This document shows, piece after piece, positions 48,055 through 61,700 of a DNA stretch of 64,000 bases (positions within the stretch are counted from its first letter, which is position 1; the number at the start of each line of letters is the position of its first letter). This DNA is from Myrica gale. Taxonomy: Eukaryota > Streptophyta > Magnoliopsida > Fagales > Myricaceae. The notes beneath the pieces were generated by a model that had not been told where the DNA came from, ran no database searches, and was given only the letters and a program-made list of their open reading frames with translations. The position numbers were made by a program, and so were the translations under genes. The stretch is from contig OZ005618.1 of assembly GCA_963930655.1 (NCBI GenBank), forward strand, positions 6,098,001-6,162,000, written 5' to 3'.

Positions 48055-48429
48055 CTACACCATAAGCAACAATCAAAGACCATATTTAAGAAGCATGTTC
48101 AAGTTAACCGTGATAAACCCAGGCAGGTTGAGCAGGTTTCACATCTTCATCATTGTTTGTTATGCTCCAAAAGGATGAGCTAATTTTTGACAGATTTCAT
48201 CCTTTTGATCTATTTACATGGCATTCAAACAGACCTCCTCACCCACTCCACCAGCCATTTATTGAAATACAACTCAACTAGTTCCAAAGGATTTAAAGCA
48301 ATATATATTTAGGTGGAGTTCTAAATCAATGCACAAATATTATTTTTTCTATATTATTACAATATATAAAAATATCAATACATACGGTATTGTCGTTCCT
48401 TACTTCCTATGATCCTATCACAAACGTTC

Positions 48430-48700
48430 AAGAGAGAGAGAGAGAGAGACTCACGAGTCCACGACGGCAGCGGGGAGCGGCAGCCTGCAGGAAGGCCAAT
48501 GGGGGTGGGGTTTGGGATTTGTTTGCAGGAAGGGAGAGTCGGGAAGGGGAAGGGGAGTTGCCGACTTAGAGAGAGAGAGAGAGGGGCTCACGAAGGCGGC
48601 GGGGAGCGGCAGCCTGCAGGAAGGCAGAGAGGGGGTGGGGTTTGGGAAGAGTCAGGAAGGGGAAGGGAGAGTCGGGAAGGGGAAGTGAGTTAGGGTTTCA
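48430..48700. repeat. GA-rich tandem repeat inside the hAT element
   Basis: Two copies of a unit holding (AG)n, then GGGGAGCGGCAGCCTGCAGG, then GGGGTGGGGTTTGGGA, about 145-150 bases apart. The plus-strand open frame across it is low complexity. Confidence 0.75.
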
Positions 48701-48977
48701 TAAAACCCGTGGACCACGGTTATGTTATTTTTTTAAAATCCTAAACGACGTCGTTATGTTTAAAACAAAACGACGTCGTTTAGATAATTGGTTTAAAAAA
48801 AAAAAAAAGGCGGAACCGGAGTTTTCCGCCGGTTCGGTTCCGGTTCCGCCAGACTCCAAAATAAACTTCCGGCTCCAGTTCCTGTAACCGCCGGATCTCC
48901 TCTTCCCGAAACCAGTGCCGGAAACGGAGCCGGAGCTCCGTCGGACGCTGGACCGGAATTACACCCCTAGATGAGAG

Positions 48978-50440
48978 AGGTCGAGACAAACTTCGAAGGA
49001 ATAGTGTAATTTCTGTACCGCGTCTCTGTGTTCTGCTAGAACATTCCTAACTTCTTCAAATTTAGTTTTCTATTTTAATCAAATAAATATATTTTTCTAT
49101 TTTAAACCTTAACTTTTTAAAATCACTCTCACCGTTTCTCTATTTTAACTATTTATTTTTATTATTTTATTTAAAATTATTTTTTAAATATTTCTGTATT
49201 CTTTCTCTGATACTTATATTTTTAGATATTTGTTTTTAAGGGTATGAAGGAAGAAAAGAAAAGAAAAGAAAAAAAAGGCAAAAAATAAAAGAAAAGAGTG
49301 GGAGAGCGTGAGAGAAGAAAAGAAAAAAAAGAGGGAAAGTGTGAGAAAATAAAATAAAATAAAAACAGATATTAATATTTTAAAATAGTGAAGTGAATAT
49401 TGGTTCTCTAAAAATAGAGAATAACTGTTCACATGTTAAATTTTTTTGTTAAAATTTATTATACCAGATAAGTTGCTCCATTGTGTTTTTTTTATTTTTT
49501 TGTTAAATTAGTTCTCTATTCTAACCAAAATGTTAGAATAAAGAACCTGCTAGGAATGCTCGCATCCGGAAGGACTTTCTTGTGTGGTTAAGTTGCGTGG
49601 AGAAGTTCTTTTTTACATTTGGGAGTGAGATGGACAACTTCAGAAGATAAATAATTAAACACGTGTATGTCATCGATTTTATAACAGAAGGAAACCGGTG
49701 GGAACTCACCGCTCCCTATACCTTAATAGCTAGATTCTCGCTCAACTGTTACAAATCAGAAAAAACAGTAATCTAAATGTTAAATTCTCTAATTAACACC
49801 GGACTCTCAAATAAGCTCGTAAATTTTAACTAGTTAGGATTTATTCTCATAAATTATAATTATTATTGTGATTTAATCCCTCAATAGACTAGAATCATTA
49901 TATTGAACGATTTTGTTCCCACATAATGGACATGTAACCTTATCTTATGTGAAAAGACAATTTTACTTTCGTTTAAGTCATCCCTAACCTTCTACAGTAC
50001 ATATAGCAATTCTTAGACCCAATAAATAATATGTATTTAGTTTATTTTTTGTTAAAAAATAAAAATATGACTCACTTAGAATCGAATTGATCGAATTTAT
50101 TTTTTTAAGTAAGGAGAATGTCACATATCATTCACGTGGGACGAAAACAATTCGACATAATAGCTCCAACATGCTAGGGATGAAATCAGAGCAAGAATAA
50201 TAGTTTGTGTGAGTGAGTTGTAACGAGTTCAAGTTTGTGGAAGTATTTGAAAATCGGGTGGTAGTTCGATGAGAAAAATTGTAATTTATAATAATTTAAC
50301 AGTTTGGGGGCATATGACACTTGGGAGGGATAGCTTAAGGTAGAGCTATTTATTTTCTTCTAAATTTTACTAGTTTTATCAATCTTATTGATTCGTTAAT
50401 AATTTATATTCTTAATTACCATAAATGTAATATTAACTTA
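48978..50440. other. AT-rich intergenic DNA, no gene recognised
   Basis: It contains a purine-rich A/G tract (49,250-49,360) and long A/T runs. No coding region or RNA gene could be supported. Confidence 0.55.
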
Positions 50441-50445
50441 TAGAA

Positions 50446-50950
50446 GGAAGTCATAGTTAACCCTCTATGTTTGGGCAAAAATCAAATAGCTACTCCTAAT
50501 TTTTAATCCCACAATTTGATACCAATAACTTTCAAAACCTATTAATCTTCGCCCCATCTAAATTAGATGTTAAATCAGACGTAAATGTATGAAAATGACC
50601 AAAATGTCCCTCCAAAGTAAAATTACTAAAATATTAAAAAAATTCATTAAAAATACAAAATGATATTTGTTAAAAAAGTAATATTTTTAAATAAAACTAT
50701 TAAGACTATATTTCAATAATATATTTATTTTAAATTTATTTCTTAAATTTTTTATCTATTTATTAAAATTTAGCCTTGAAGGGGCATTTCAATCATTTTG
50801 CATGATTTTTCGTCGGATTTAATGCCTAATTTGGATGGAGGACGGAAATTGATAGGTTTTGAAAATTATGGGTCTCAAATCGTGGGATTGAAAGTTAAGG
50901 GTAACTATTTGATTTTTGCTCAAACATAAAGAGCTTACTATGACTTTACC
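50446..50950. mobile_element. Inverted-repeat element of about 505 bp (MITE-like)
   Basis: The left end reads AGTCATAGTTAACCCTCTAT then GTTTGGGCAAAAATCAAATA; the right end in complement reads AGTCATAGTAAGCTCTTTAT then GTTTGAGCAAAAATCAAATA. The arms run about 200 bases with many substitutions (both contain TTTTCAAAACCTAT and a CCATC-AAATTAG phrase). The centre is pure A/T. No coding capacity. Confidence 0.75.
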
Positions 50951-52661
50951 CCTAACTTATAACATAATTGTGAACATGTCAGTCTTTATAGTCTATTTTT
51001 TAGACATATAAGTCCTCCCTTCCATCAAATGTTAGTTAATTAATGGAGACAGAGTTCGAAATAGGCTATCTGACTCTGACAATAGACATTCTGACCTGAT
51101 ATTTGGGATTCACTTCTCTAAAAAATAGACCACATAGATCAACTTGTTCAAAATTATACCTCAGAGACAATTTATTAAAAATCAATATCATATAAATAGT
51201 AGCGGGTAATTAAGCCTAATTTCTACTATATTATCATGGTCTTAGTTGACTTATGAAAACATTGAGGGAAAGTGATTGTCATTATAATAATAAAATATTT
51301 AAATTTTATAGATACTTTTAAGAAGCCATAAAATGTGCGACAATAAATTTGAATTATCTAATAAAGTAAGAAGTCAAAAAACCTTAGTATGTATTTATCA
51401 TCGGACAATAAAAAGATACTAATCAAACTTTTTGTTTTCCTTTGTCTTTAAGCCCACTCCGAATCTCCGATCATAGATTCTTGTAAGTGTCCAAGTTTTT
51501 TTTACTTCCCTTTTTATTTTGTGTTTTTTATGCAATATCTATGGGTTTTTTTTTTACAAAATTTTCATTTTAGAAATATAAAAGGCACACCACTATGTTG
51601 CATCCACCCCAGATAAAGTCACACTTATGTTTTGTATATCAGTAGAGATCGATGGTGTTAGTTTCTTACTTGTAATGCAATTCTATTAAAACCAAACCTA
51701 TCATAAGGCAACAATCTCTTTTAATATGTTCAATTGCACCAATTGTGTGGTATTAAGAAGTTACAAATAAGTCTCTATTTTTTTTTAAACAAAGGACAAA
51801 TCATTCTCATAGGTCGATATTTCGTTAAAAATAGGCACACTGCTGGAGAGTAGCGCTCATGATTCCCTCTTGTTTCTAGTGAAAGGGTCCCAGGACTCAT
51901 CCCTCTGCTGGAAGCCACACCCCCAAGATGGGAATGTTTTAAATGTTATTAAAAAAAAAAAAAAAAAGCTTGTTATACTTTTATAGTAGTGTCAATTACA
52001 AATTTTCCTAGTACACTATCACTTGATTCTCAAATACTTTATAAACTTTAATTTGTTACAACTCATTGTTGCAAATTATATTTCTCATTGCGATTCCATC
52101 CTCCAACCTACTGGAGTTCTAATGTCGAACGGTTTCCGTCCCATATAAAACGACACGAAACATTCTTCTTACTTGATAAATAATTTTGACTAGCACGATT
52201 TTAAGTGAATCTTTTTTTTAATAAAAAAATAGCTAACTACATTTTTTGGGGGTCTACTAATTGCTAAAATCATAATAGAAAGCTAGGGAGGACTTCAGAG
52301 GAGAGTAAATTTATCTTTTCACGTAATGAGAATATTAATATCCGTTATGTGGGATAGAAATTGTTTGATATAATGGCTCTAGTTGGTTGGGGGATGAAAT
52401 CGCAACGAGAATGTGGAGTGAGTTGTAACGAGTTAAAATTGAGTATTTGAGAATTGAATGGTAATTTAAGAGGAAAAAATATAATTAAACTTTTATGTTA
52501 TTTTAGATTATGATGAGTCGTCATTCAAAGTGACGTGACATAAATATTTTTATGTAGCCTGTTGATATACAAATGTGTCATTAATTATATGATTAGTTAT
52601 TACGTGGCTCATTAATGTTAGCTAAGTACTTTTGTAATATGATACTGATGCCTAGTTAATG
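50951..52661. other. AT-rich intergenic DNA, no gene recognised
   Basis: No open frame of note. A long A run at about 51,950-51,967 is the main feature. Confidence 0.5.
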
Positions 52662-54233
52662 CACTATAAGAAATTTGAGTTTGGGTGACAAACTAAATTT
52701 TATCACAAAATAATACTCTTCCCGTTGCCTGATTCGAACTTTTAGTTAGTTGTTTCTTTTTGTTTTTTGTTTTGCAGAATTTGACATTGTTTACACCATT
52801 GATGTTTTTTATAGGCATGAAGAACTCAATGCCTAGGAGACAAATGAGAAAAAAAAGGCTCCCAAAATTAAAACAATACTGATTATGGAATATTTGGTAA
52901 CGTGAGGTTGCATTTCTTAACCTGTCCAACTCTGTCTGAATATCATTTAGGAACTAGTTTTGATTCTTAAAATTGTCCAAGTTAATTCCTTATGAAAGTA
53001 TCTTGCATGTTAAGGTGGAGACATCTGTTGAGCTGTCTAATTGCTAGGAATAACTTTTTTTCTCGTCTTGTTCTTTTTCTTTCTTGATAAAAGGTTTGCA
53101 AAGTAGTATATGTTACTAATAACTCATGCGTGCAGTTAACTATGTTGTCTCTATAAATGGTCTGCTTAGTAGGAGCTACATTTTATAAATATTTATAGTA
53201 TTTGCTTCATTTCTCTGTTATGGAAGTTATGAGCTTGTGCTTATGCCAATAAAAGTAGTCACATTGGGGCCATTTGTTCTTCTTAACTTCCAATGCATAA
53301 GAGATCTTATTTGTTTTAAGAAATTGTTGTCCCTTTTAATTTGCTATTTTCTCTTGTATTTTCTTGCATGTATTTTCTATTGTTTCATTTTTTTATGCAA
53401 TCCTGTTGTTTGGTTGTAACATTTTTGTATTCTACAATTGAATTTCATGATCAAAATATGTGATTTAGCAATAATTGAGCATATGACAAAGAATATAGAG
53501 CAATATAGGAAATGACCCAATTACACCCATTGAAGTGATTTAGATCATGAAGAATTTATTTTAAATTTTAAATTGAACAATAGGCACGTAGAAATGTTTT
53601 GTTTTGTTGCATTTTAAATAATGTTTATTTAATATATTTTATTTCCTTTTGTTAATTTTAGAATTTTTACTCATTATCTTATTGAACTTATAGTACATTA
53701 TTTAAAATAAAATTTAAAACATTTATTGAACTTCATAAAAGTAATTTCAAATGGATAAAATAATTATTCAAAAAATTTGTGACTAAAAAAATGTGTAGCA
53801 AAAAATCATCCTCTCGTAATGACAAATAAAACATGTCACAAAAAATAGTCTTTAGTGATAACAATAAAATTCGTCACAAAAAATAACCTTTTGTGACAGA
53901 AGGTCAGAAATAAAGAATACACATTTGAATGGGTTATTTTCCGTTCAAACGGATTTTTGTGATGAAATTATAAATGTGTAAAAAAAGATAGAAACTAGTT
54001 CGAACAGGTTATATGTCGTTCCAACGCAAAACATGTTCGAACGGGTTCTATGCCATCTTAATGGTTTTACGTGATAAAATACGAAAATTGTAACCTAAAA
54101 CCTTTGCTTGACAAGTTTTAGGTGATAAACTAGGTGACAACTCAATTTTGTCACCCAAAACCTTTGGGGACAACATTGTAACTCTGGGTGACAATTTTTT
54201 TTTTAACTCTCAAAGTGAATTTTTCTTGTAGTG
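52662..54233. mobile_element. Non-autonomous CACTA element, 1.57 kb
   Basis: The left end is CACTATAAGAAATTTGAG and the right end is the complement of CACTACAAGAAAAATTCAC, the classic CACTA terminus. Subterminal GGTGACAA/GTCACAAAAA units occur near both ends (52,684 onwards; many between 53,770 and 54,200), as expected for transposase binding sites. The flanking triplets are ATG and ATA, a near match to a 3-bp target duplication. No transposase gene; the small open frames inside are unrecognised. Confidence 0.78.
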
Positions 54234-54785
54234 ATAGAGGGACATTTTTTTTTCAATTTCATAACCACAAGGACTTATTTGTCGAGTTTGGTATTCCATG
54301 GACCGATTGGTCACAAATCAATATCATAGGAACTTAAGGTGTAATTAGGTAATTTTGTATACTTTTCTCAATGAATTTAACTTTAATTTTTCTTATACAC
54401 TATCAATAATCATATGGGGGCAACGCCAAGCACTCTCTAACTATTATTCTACCACTCATTTTGTATTCTACACCACATACTACTAAATTCAATACATTGC
54501 TTCCCCTATTATCAATGTGTTTATATTTTGTACTCTATCTTATCGTTTGAATATTAAGATTCTACACGTATCCCATTGTTTGTAATGATTTTGACAGTAA
54601 GATCTTATCTGTATGTATTAGTAATTTTAAGTGCAATATGTCTAGTTTGGTAGTTTGTAATGTCGAATACACGAACTCTAACTTGTTTCAAAGGATTTAA
54701 CGAGTATCATGCAGATTAGTATTTTCTATTGCTAACCAAAATAATTGTTAAACTATATACTAATTAGATTGAAAAAAAAACATAT

Positions 54786-55385
54786 ACTAAGGGTATGTTT
54801 GTGTTGTAAAATTTTTGGTATTGGGTTTAGTGATGATATTGAGGTTGTGTTTGTGTTGAAATATTTTTGGTGTTGGATTTTGTGTTGGTATTGAGTTTAG
54901 TGAAAAAGTGAAGAGAGAGGTAATTTTTTATATTTTTTGTAATTTTTTATATTTTTTGATGGGAGAGAGAGAAATTATATTGTAGTATTTTATTAGGAGA
55001 GAGAATATTTTGGGGAAAATTGTTGGTACAAACGCACCCTGAGTTTGGTGAAAAAGTGAAGAGAGAGGTAATTTTTATATATTTTTTGTAGTGAAAAGTT
55101 ATGATTTGATGGGAGAGAGAGATTATACTATAATATTTTATTGTGAATTTGTGAAAAATTTTGTAAAATTTTTGTAGCAAACACAACCTAGGGTGCGTTT
55201 GCACACACAATTTTTCCCAAAATATTATCTCTCTCCTAATAAAATACTACAATATTATCTATCTCTCCCATAAAAAAATATAAAAAATATAAAAAATTAC
55301 CTCTCTCATCATTTTTTTACTAAACCCAATACCAACACAAAATCCAATACCAAAAATATTTCAACACAAACACAACCCTAATTAG
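54786..55385. mobile_element. Nested or tandem cluster of small inverted-repeat elements
   Basis: At least three copies of the AGGGT(A/G)(T/C)GTTTG family lie together. One runs about 54,840-55,040 (starts AGGTTGTGTTTGTGTTGA, ends ACAAACGCACCCT). A second, partial copy runs 55,041-55,190 and ends GCAAACACAACCTA. A third is in opposite orientation at 55,190-55,380 (starts AGGGTGCGTTTGC, ends CAACACAAACACAACCCT). Copies 1 and 3 form a long imperfect palindrome directly upstream of the NAA25 promoter. Confidence 0.75.
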
Positions 55386-55581
55386 CTCCAGGGGAAAAAA
55401 AGAAAGAAAAGAAACACGAATGAACCTGCGAACGGGGATCCAGTTATTTGTGTAAGGTGTACGATCGTTCCAGCAGCGTCTCCACTATAACTACTTCCAA
55501 ACACTCAGTCGGGCGTGTTTTTAAGTTCATTCTCTGTAATTTTTTTTTGGTAGGCAACTCAGATTTAGGTTTTCCCAAACC

Positions 55582-55590
55582 CTTATAAAG
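55582..55590 (+). promoter_or_regulatory. TATA-like box of NAA25
   Basis: TTATAAAG lies about 125 bases upstream of the ATG at 55,711. A GA-rich leader (AGAGAGAGACAGAGAGAG) follows just before the start codon. Confidence 0.45.
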
Positions 55591-55710
55591 TTTCTAACTT
55601 CCCGTTCTGTTACTCATATCTTTCGTCTCGGCAGAGCCACCGAGTGTCACAGAAAGCCGAAGAGAGAGACAGAGAGAGTACCACCATTCGTGATCTGGAA
55701 CCCTCATTCA

Positions 55711-58700
55711 ATGGCGTCTAAGTTCGGCATGGCCGGTGGAGTACCGGAGCGACGTGTCCGGCCCGTTTGGGACGCTATCGATTCGCGGCAGTTCAAGAAC
55801 GCTCTGAAGCACTCCACTTCGCTCCTCGCCAAATATCCCAACTCACCCTACGCTCTTGTAAGATCACGTTCACTGCTGCCTTCACCTTCTGTCTTTTCTT
55901 CTTCTATACTTTAAGCATCTTTTAGCCTTTGCCAGGATTCCTTGCGTTTTTTTTTTCTCAAGATCTAAGCAGAGCTTATGGAGTATCAGGCTATCGTATC
56001 TAAGCCCCTGAGGGGTCTCTCTGCCTTCATTCCTTCTTCTCTTCCTATATATGTCTGTGTGCGTGTGCCTCATGCAAGCTGCAATATTTTAATTATCTTT
56101 GAAATGCATTGAAGTTGATTAGCAATGCGGATCAGCCTGTGAAAGATATCAAAGAAGAGGTCGAGGCCAACCTCAATATGTTCTCAATGGCTGGTCGCCT
56201 AAATTCGTTTTAGCCTTTGGGTTCGTAATAATAATTAACGTTTGAGTTTATTTTCACAGGCTTGATCACCGGTGCTCTTCATTTCATTAAATAGCGGTCT
56301 AAGTCTGCGTTTCAGTGTCGAAGGCACCTTCCCCAGTTTGATTAGCGATACTCTATAATCTATATGTTGCATTTATAGTTTCTTGCTCTGAGGTTAAGGT
56401 CAAGTCTGTGTTTCAATATCGAAGATACTGTATTTTTTGGTAAATGTCATCTATATTCGACTCAAATACTTAAATTCCTTTTGGCAATGGGTGGTTACAT
56501 GGACAGTGGCGTGAACAGAGTAAAAAATTGAATTTTTAATCTGACGGAGATCAGTAAGTATATGGATAACGAGAGCTTAATTTTTTAACGATGACATTAG
56601 TCCATTTGGATAGCTTTATTGGTAACTGTTTTCAGAGTAGTTATTTTATGGAGAACCACAATGATTGAATGCCATTAAGAGAAATGTTATTTTCCTTGAG
56701 ATTTTGTGCAGGCGCTTAAAGCTCTCATTTTAGAAAGGATGGGGAAACCTGAGGAAGCTCTATCTGTTTGCTTAAGTGCCAAAGAGCTGTTATATAAGAA
56801 CGACTCCTTTTTTATGGATGATCTCACTCTCAGCACGCTCCAAATTGTCTTCCAACGACTTGATCACTGTCAGTATTCTCTCTTTTAATGTTTTAGAGGT
56901 AGTGTGTCTACACGTGTGCGATTCCTGGATGCATCTCATACTTCCTTGTGCAATCAGTGGATTTGGCTCGAAGCTGTTATGAATATGCTTGTGGGAAATT
57001 TCCAAGCAATTTGGAATTAATGATGGGGCTTTTCAACTGCTATGTTCGTGAATACTCTTTTGTGAAGCAGCAACAGGTTGGTTTTTTAAACATCTACTTT
57101 GTTTTCGAATGTTTATGCATGCTCGTGGAACAATTAGATTGGAACTTTGCTTATTGTTGTCTTATCTTCTGGCAGACAGCTATCAAAATGTATAAGCTTG
57201 TAGGTGAAGAAAGATTTTTGCTCTGGGCGGTGTGTAGTATTCAATTACAGGTTCTGCCAGCTCTCTCTTGTTGTTTGCTGTCCAATAACTGGGCTTGTTT
57301 TCAAGTTATGCTAGCAATAACTTCAGCGACCGGCCATTGATACAGGGACTATATGGTACTCTAATATTGCAACCTATCTTCTTTGCCAAAAAGTGGGGAA
57401 AAATATGACGAGAGAAAATTAATTTGCTAGGTTAAATCTTCTTTACAACTAGGACCTTGTTTCCTATTTACCAATTCTATGGGTTCTGTTTTTCTCGTAG
57501 GTGCTTTGCGATAATGGGGGAGAGAAATTACTACTGTTAGCCGAAGGTTTACTCAAGAAGCACATTGCAGCCCATAGCTTGCATGAGCCTGAAGGTGCAC
57601 TTAAAACCTTTCCTTCCCAATTTATGTTGGACAAAAATTGATGGGTCTGAATGGTTGAGTACCTTATCAAATGTTTGGAATCTGTCGCAGCTCTTATTGT
57701 CTACATTTCCATACTGGAGCAGCAAGCAAAGTATGGTGATGCTCTAGAAATTCTCTCCGGGAATTTGGGATCACTGTTAATGATTGAAGTTGATAAGCTG
57801 CGCATACAGGTATTTTCTTAAGCTTTATAACTCTGCCCATAAATGTTTAAATGTACATACTGACATTTGTCCTTCTAGTTGTGTACTTCTGTATGTTTTC
57901 GTCTTCTATGGGGGATGAGGGTAAGAAGCAGAACTTCATTGACAGTGTCGGGAAGTAGGGTGTGAACATGGATGAACAATATGTCCTTAAGCTAGGCTAA
58001 AGTGAGCGAAAGATTACAAAACTGAACAATACTTTAAAATGTCTGAAACACGAGCTATGTAAGGGTAGATGTGCTCTTTTAACTACTTGATAATTGGGAA
58101 GAGAATGTGAAATGTCATCCTTGTGTTTGTGGGCTTATGTGGATTTTGATAGTTGTTTTACTGTTTAATACTCGTTTGCTTTACTTATCAACTTGTGCAC
58201 TTTCACTTTAAGTTGACAGGGGAGGCTTCTTGCTCGGGCAGGTGACTTCGCTGCAGCTGCCAGTATATTTCAGAAGATCCTAGAATTGAGGTATGCGTAC
58301 GAAAACTTACATGATCTCAAAAATGATACCCTAAGCTATTCAATGGCTATTAGATGGAAGGATCTTCGCTGGAGTATGTGATTTAGTGGCATATATACCT
58401 AAATTACGGTTTAACGCTGGCAGGCTAGGCATAAAATTTCACTTAGAGTCTCTTTATGGCTTGTTTGAAATTTTATGTCCATAAATTGGAATATCGAGGA
58501 ATTATTTCTTTTGTAAGAATTGCTAAAGTAAAAGGATAGAAAAAAGTATTCTAACACTCAATTTGATGCTCCTGGTGCATGGGTCTTTTTCTTCAGGCCA
58601 ATGACCTGCCCTTGAATTGCAGTCCATTGTATAATGTGTTACAGCTGATCGCTGACATTTAGGTCTCTTATGTTCTCAACTATGTATAGGTTGGTGGATG

Positions 58701-61700
58701 GATCTCATTTTATACTTCTCATCAATCACTGATGTCAAATTGTGCTTAACTTCCCATTTAATGAACTACTTAGACTTTTAGTTTATTTTTTGTACTCATT
58801 CTTTTTCTCATTCTCATAGATTGTGCTTTTCTTCATTCACCCCAGCACTCACAAAAGTCTCTCTGTTCCTCTATCCCTGAATTACAAAAAAACTGTATTG
58901 AGAGCTCTAGCATATCTCAAGCTCAACTTTGTTCTTTAAATAATCTTCTCCTGTCTATATCCAGGAACACTTGTTGGAAGTCTGACATGCTGTTTTATAC
59001 ATTGTACTTTTGCTTATACCTTTTGCAACCCTTGATGTTGTTTCTTTCCTCTGGCAGCCCTGATGATTGGGAGAGTTTCCTACATTATTTAGGCTGTTTG
59101 CTGGAGGATGATAGCAACTGGTGTAATGTGCTCCTCGATAATTCAATTTCCCCAACAAAATTAATGGACTGCAAAATTTCACACTTAACGGATGACATGG
59201 TGTGTGTTTACCTTTGAATTCAGATTGCTATTTGGGTATATATTTGTTTGTCTTTTCATATTTCAAGTAGCACTTTGCTTTGGTCTGTTGTGCAGAATTT
59301 GATTTGCCAAATTGGTTATGCAGTTTGATTCTCGTATATCAGATGCAGAAGCATTTATACAGAAGTTACAAGCAGACACCAGTGACAGTACTATAAGGGG
59401 TCCATACTTGGCAAACCTTGAGGTTGAAAGGAGAAAGCAAGTAAATGGAAAGGGAGATGACGAGAAGCTAATGGAGGCTTTGATGCAATATTTTGTCAGG
59501 TATATCACAGCTTGTCTCCTCTCAGCAAATTTTCTGTAGGTAGTGTATACAATATATTTCTTTACCTACTCTCAACTTACAAGGTCCAATTTGAGTTGAG
59601 TAATAGTATCTTGTGGTCTGATTATATGCCCTCACTATCTGGTTACTGTTTGTTTTCCTCTGTGCGTTGATTGCAAGTTTTCTTTGGGTTGTAATAGTTG
59701 ATCTTTCAGTTCATCCATTTCCTTCGTGTTCTTTTATTACAGTTGTGGGGGTGATCAAATTGATGTATTTTGGTGGGTTAAATCGATGTGACAAGATTAT
59801 AGAATCTAGGAAGTTCCAGTCTTCTGTTGTTTATTCGCTTTGGTGTTCTTTTCAAAACTATGGGCTTGTGTAATTTTTTCTAAACTAATATTTCATTGTG
59901 GAAGAATATTCATAATGCTGTTCTGATTTTATATTTTGGAGTCTCTTTGCTTGTTAAGCACAGGTTTGGTCACTTGGCCAGTTTCGCTTCTGATGTTGAG
60001 GTGTTTCTGGAAGTGTTGACTCCTGAAAAGAAGTCATCATTTTTGGAGAAGATAATGGAAAGCTCCGAGTCCCTCTCGACAGTGCCAACTAAAGTTCTTG
60101 GGAAGGCGATTATTCTTTTAAAGGTTCAGGAAGTGATTGGCGCAATGTACAAACTCCCTAACAGTGGTAGGTCGCTTGCAATTTAATTTTAGTGGAAATA
60201 CCCTTTTATACCCGAGTTTTTTTTTGGGGGGGGGGGTTAGTGTCAAGTAACCAATGCCATGAAGACATTTCACGAAAGCTGAGAGCCATCATGTCCGAAC
60301 CAGCAACCCCTATTATTTTACTGTAATAAGGACAATGTCCATTTCACTGCTTCATCTTTGTTAGACCTTGTTAAGAATCTTCTGTTTCTTCTGTTCATAT
60401 TTCACTTCCTGGGAGGTTCTCAATGCGATTTGAATGTGAATACTACATGTAGTGTCTTTCACAGTGTGAACCCTACCATTGAGTTCTCTGCTTATCCTAG
60501 AACTGTTCCTCCCCAGAACTTGAGGGCTCTGCTGTTCAGATGGTGGAGATATATTGTAAAAACCTTCCACTTTCGAAGGACTTGGATCCACAAGAGTGCA
60601 TGCATGGGGAAGAGTTGCTATCTATGGCATGCAATGTTTTAGTCCAGGTAAATCATGTTACAACTAGAAAGACATCTTTCTGTTGTATGTACTAGCTGGT
60701 ATTAGAGCTGTTGTGTTACATTCAAATTAGATCTATTTATTCTAGTGGAATGTCTCTGTCAGTGAATTTCATGTATGAAATCGCTCTCTATTATGTTTTA
60801 TTTGAACTCACTTCTCAGTTTATTTAGGTTCTCCATATACAAGTTCCCTTGTTTTCCTTTTAATGTGGTTAATGCTCATAGCGACAGGTCTTTTGTGGTT
60901 CAGTTGTTCTGGCGTACTAGGCATCTCGGCTATCTTGTGGAGGCAATTATGGTTTTGGAGTTTGGTTTGATCATCCGAAGGTCAGGAATTGTTTGGAGTT
61001 TTTGGTACTGTTAATTCAAAGTGGATGTAACATCAATGAATATTATTCTGTATTATGTTGGGGAGCTCTTTATGACAATGATAACATTTGTGTCTCTCTT
61101 CCTACATGGCAGACACGTATGGCAGTACAAGATCTTGTTGTTGCATTTGTATTCTCACATGGGTGCCCTTTCATTAGCTTATGAAAGGTAAAGTTATTTT
61201 ATAAATTTCTTTAGATGCTAATTAATGGGGTACGGTATTCTCGACCAAACAATGCCACTCATATGGTGCTTTGGTGTCTGTATGGTTGGCTTACTATTTG
61301 ATGAGCATTCGGCACTCTTATTTCCTCCTCTTTTAGTATAATAGCAGCTTTTCTCTTGTTTAGGTACAAATCTCTGGATGTGAAGAATATCTTGATGGAA
61401 ACTATTTCACATCACATTTTACCCCAGATGTTGGGATCTCCTCTTTGGGTGGATATAGATAATCTGCTGAAAGATTATTTAAAGTTTATGGATGACCACT
61501 TCAGAGAATCTGCAGATCTTACATTTCTTGCTTATCGCCATAGAAATTACTCAAAAGTATGAACAAAATTTCTTATTATGCTCGCTTTCCTTTATTCTCA
61601 TGTACTCCAAGGCTACTAACATATGTTAAATGGTTCCAGTTCGGTGTGTCAATATCCAATTTGAAATATCTTGTGAAAATTTGTTCTGGTAGGAAAAGAA

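Larger units (their letters stand above)
46998..48969. mobile_element. Non-autonomous hAT-type element carrying a gene fragment
   Basis: The 1,972-bp element is bounded by a perfect 8-bp direct repeat GATGAGAG (46,990-46,997 and 48,970-48,977), the hAT target-site length. The termini are inverted: TAGGGGTGAATAACGG at the left, complement of CCGGAATTACACCCCTA at the right. Subterminal regions at both ends are rich in CCGGTTCC/AGCGGA-type units. The interior has no transposase; it holds intron-like AT-rich sequence, one spliceable exon (47,917-48,054), a GA-rich tandem repeat (48,430-48,700) and two AAACGACGTCGTT palindromes (about 48,743 and 48,769). Confidence 0.85.

Noticed and set aside
48409..48693. 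94-codon Gly/Arg/Glu-rich frame
   Set aside because: Runs over a GA-rich tandem repeat inside the hAT element; low complexity.
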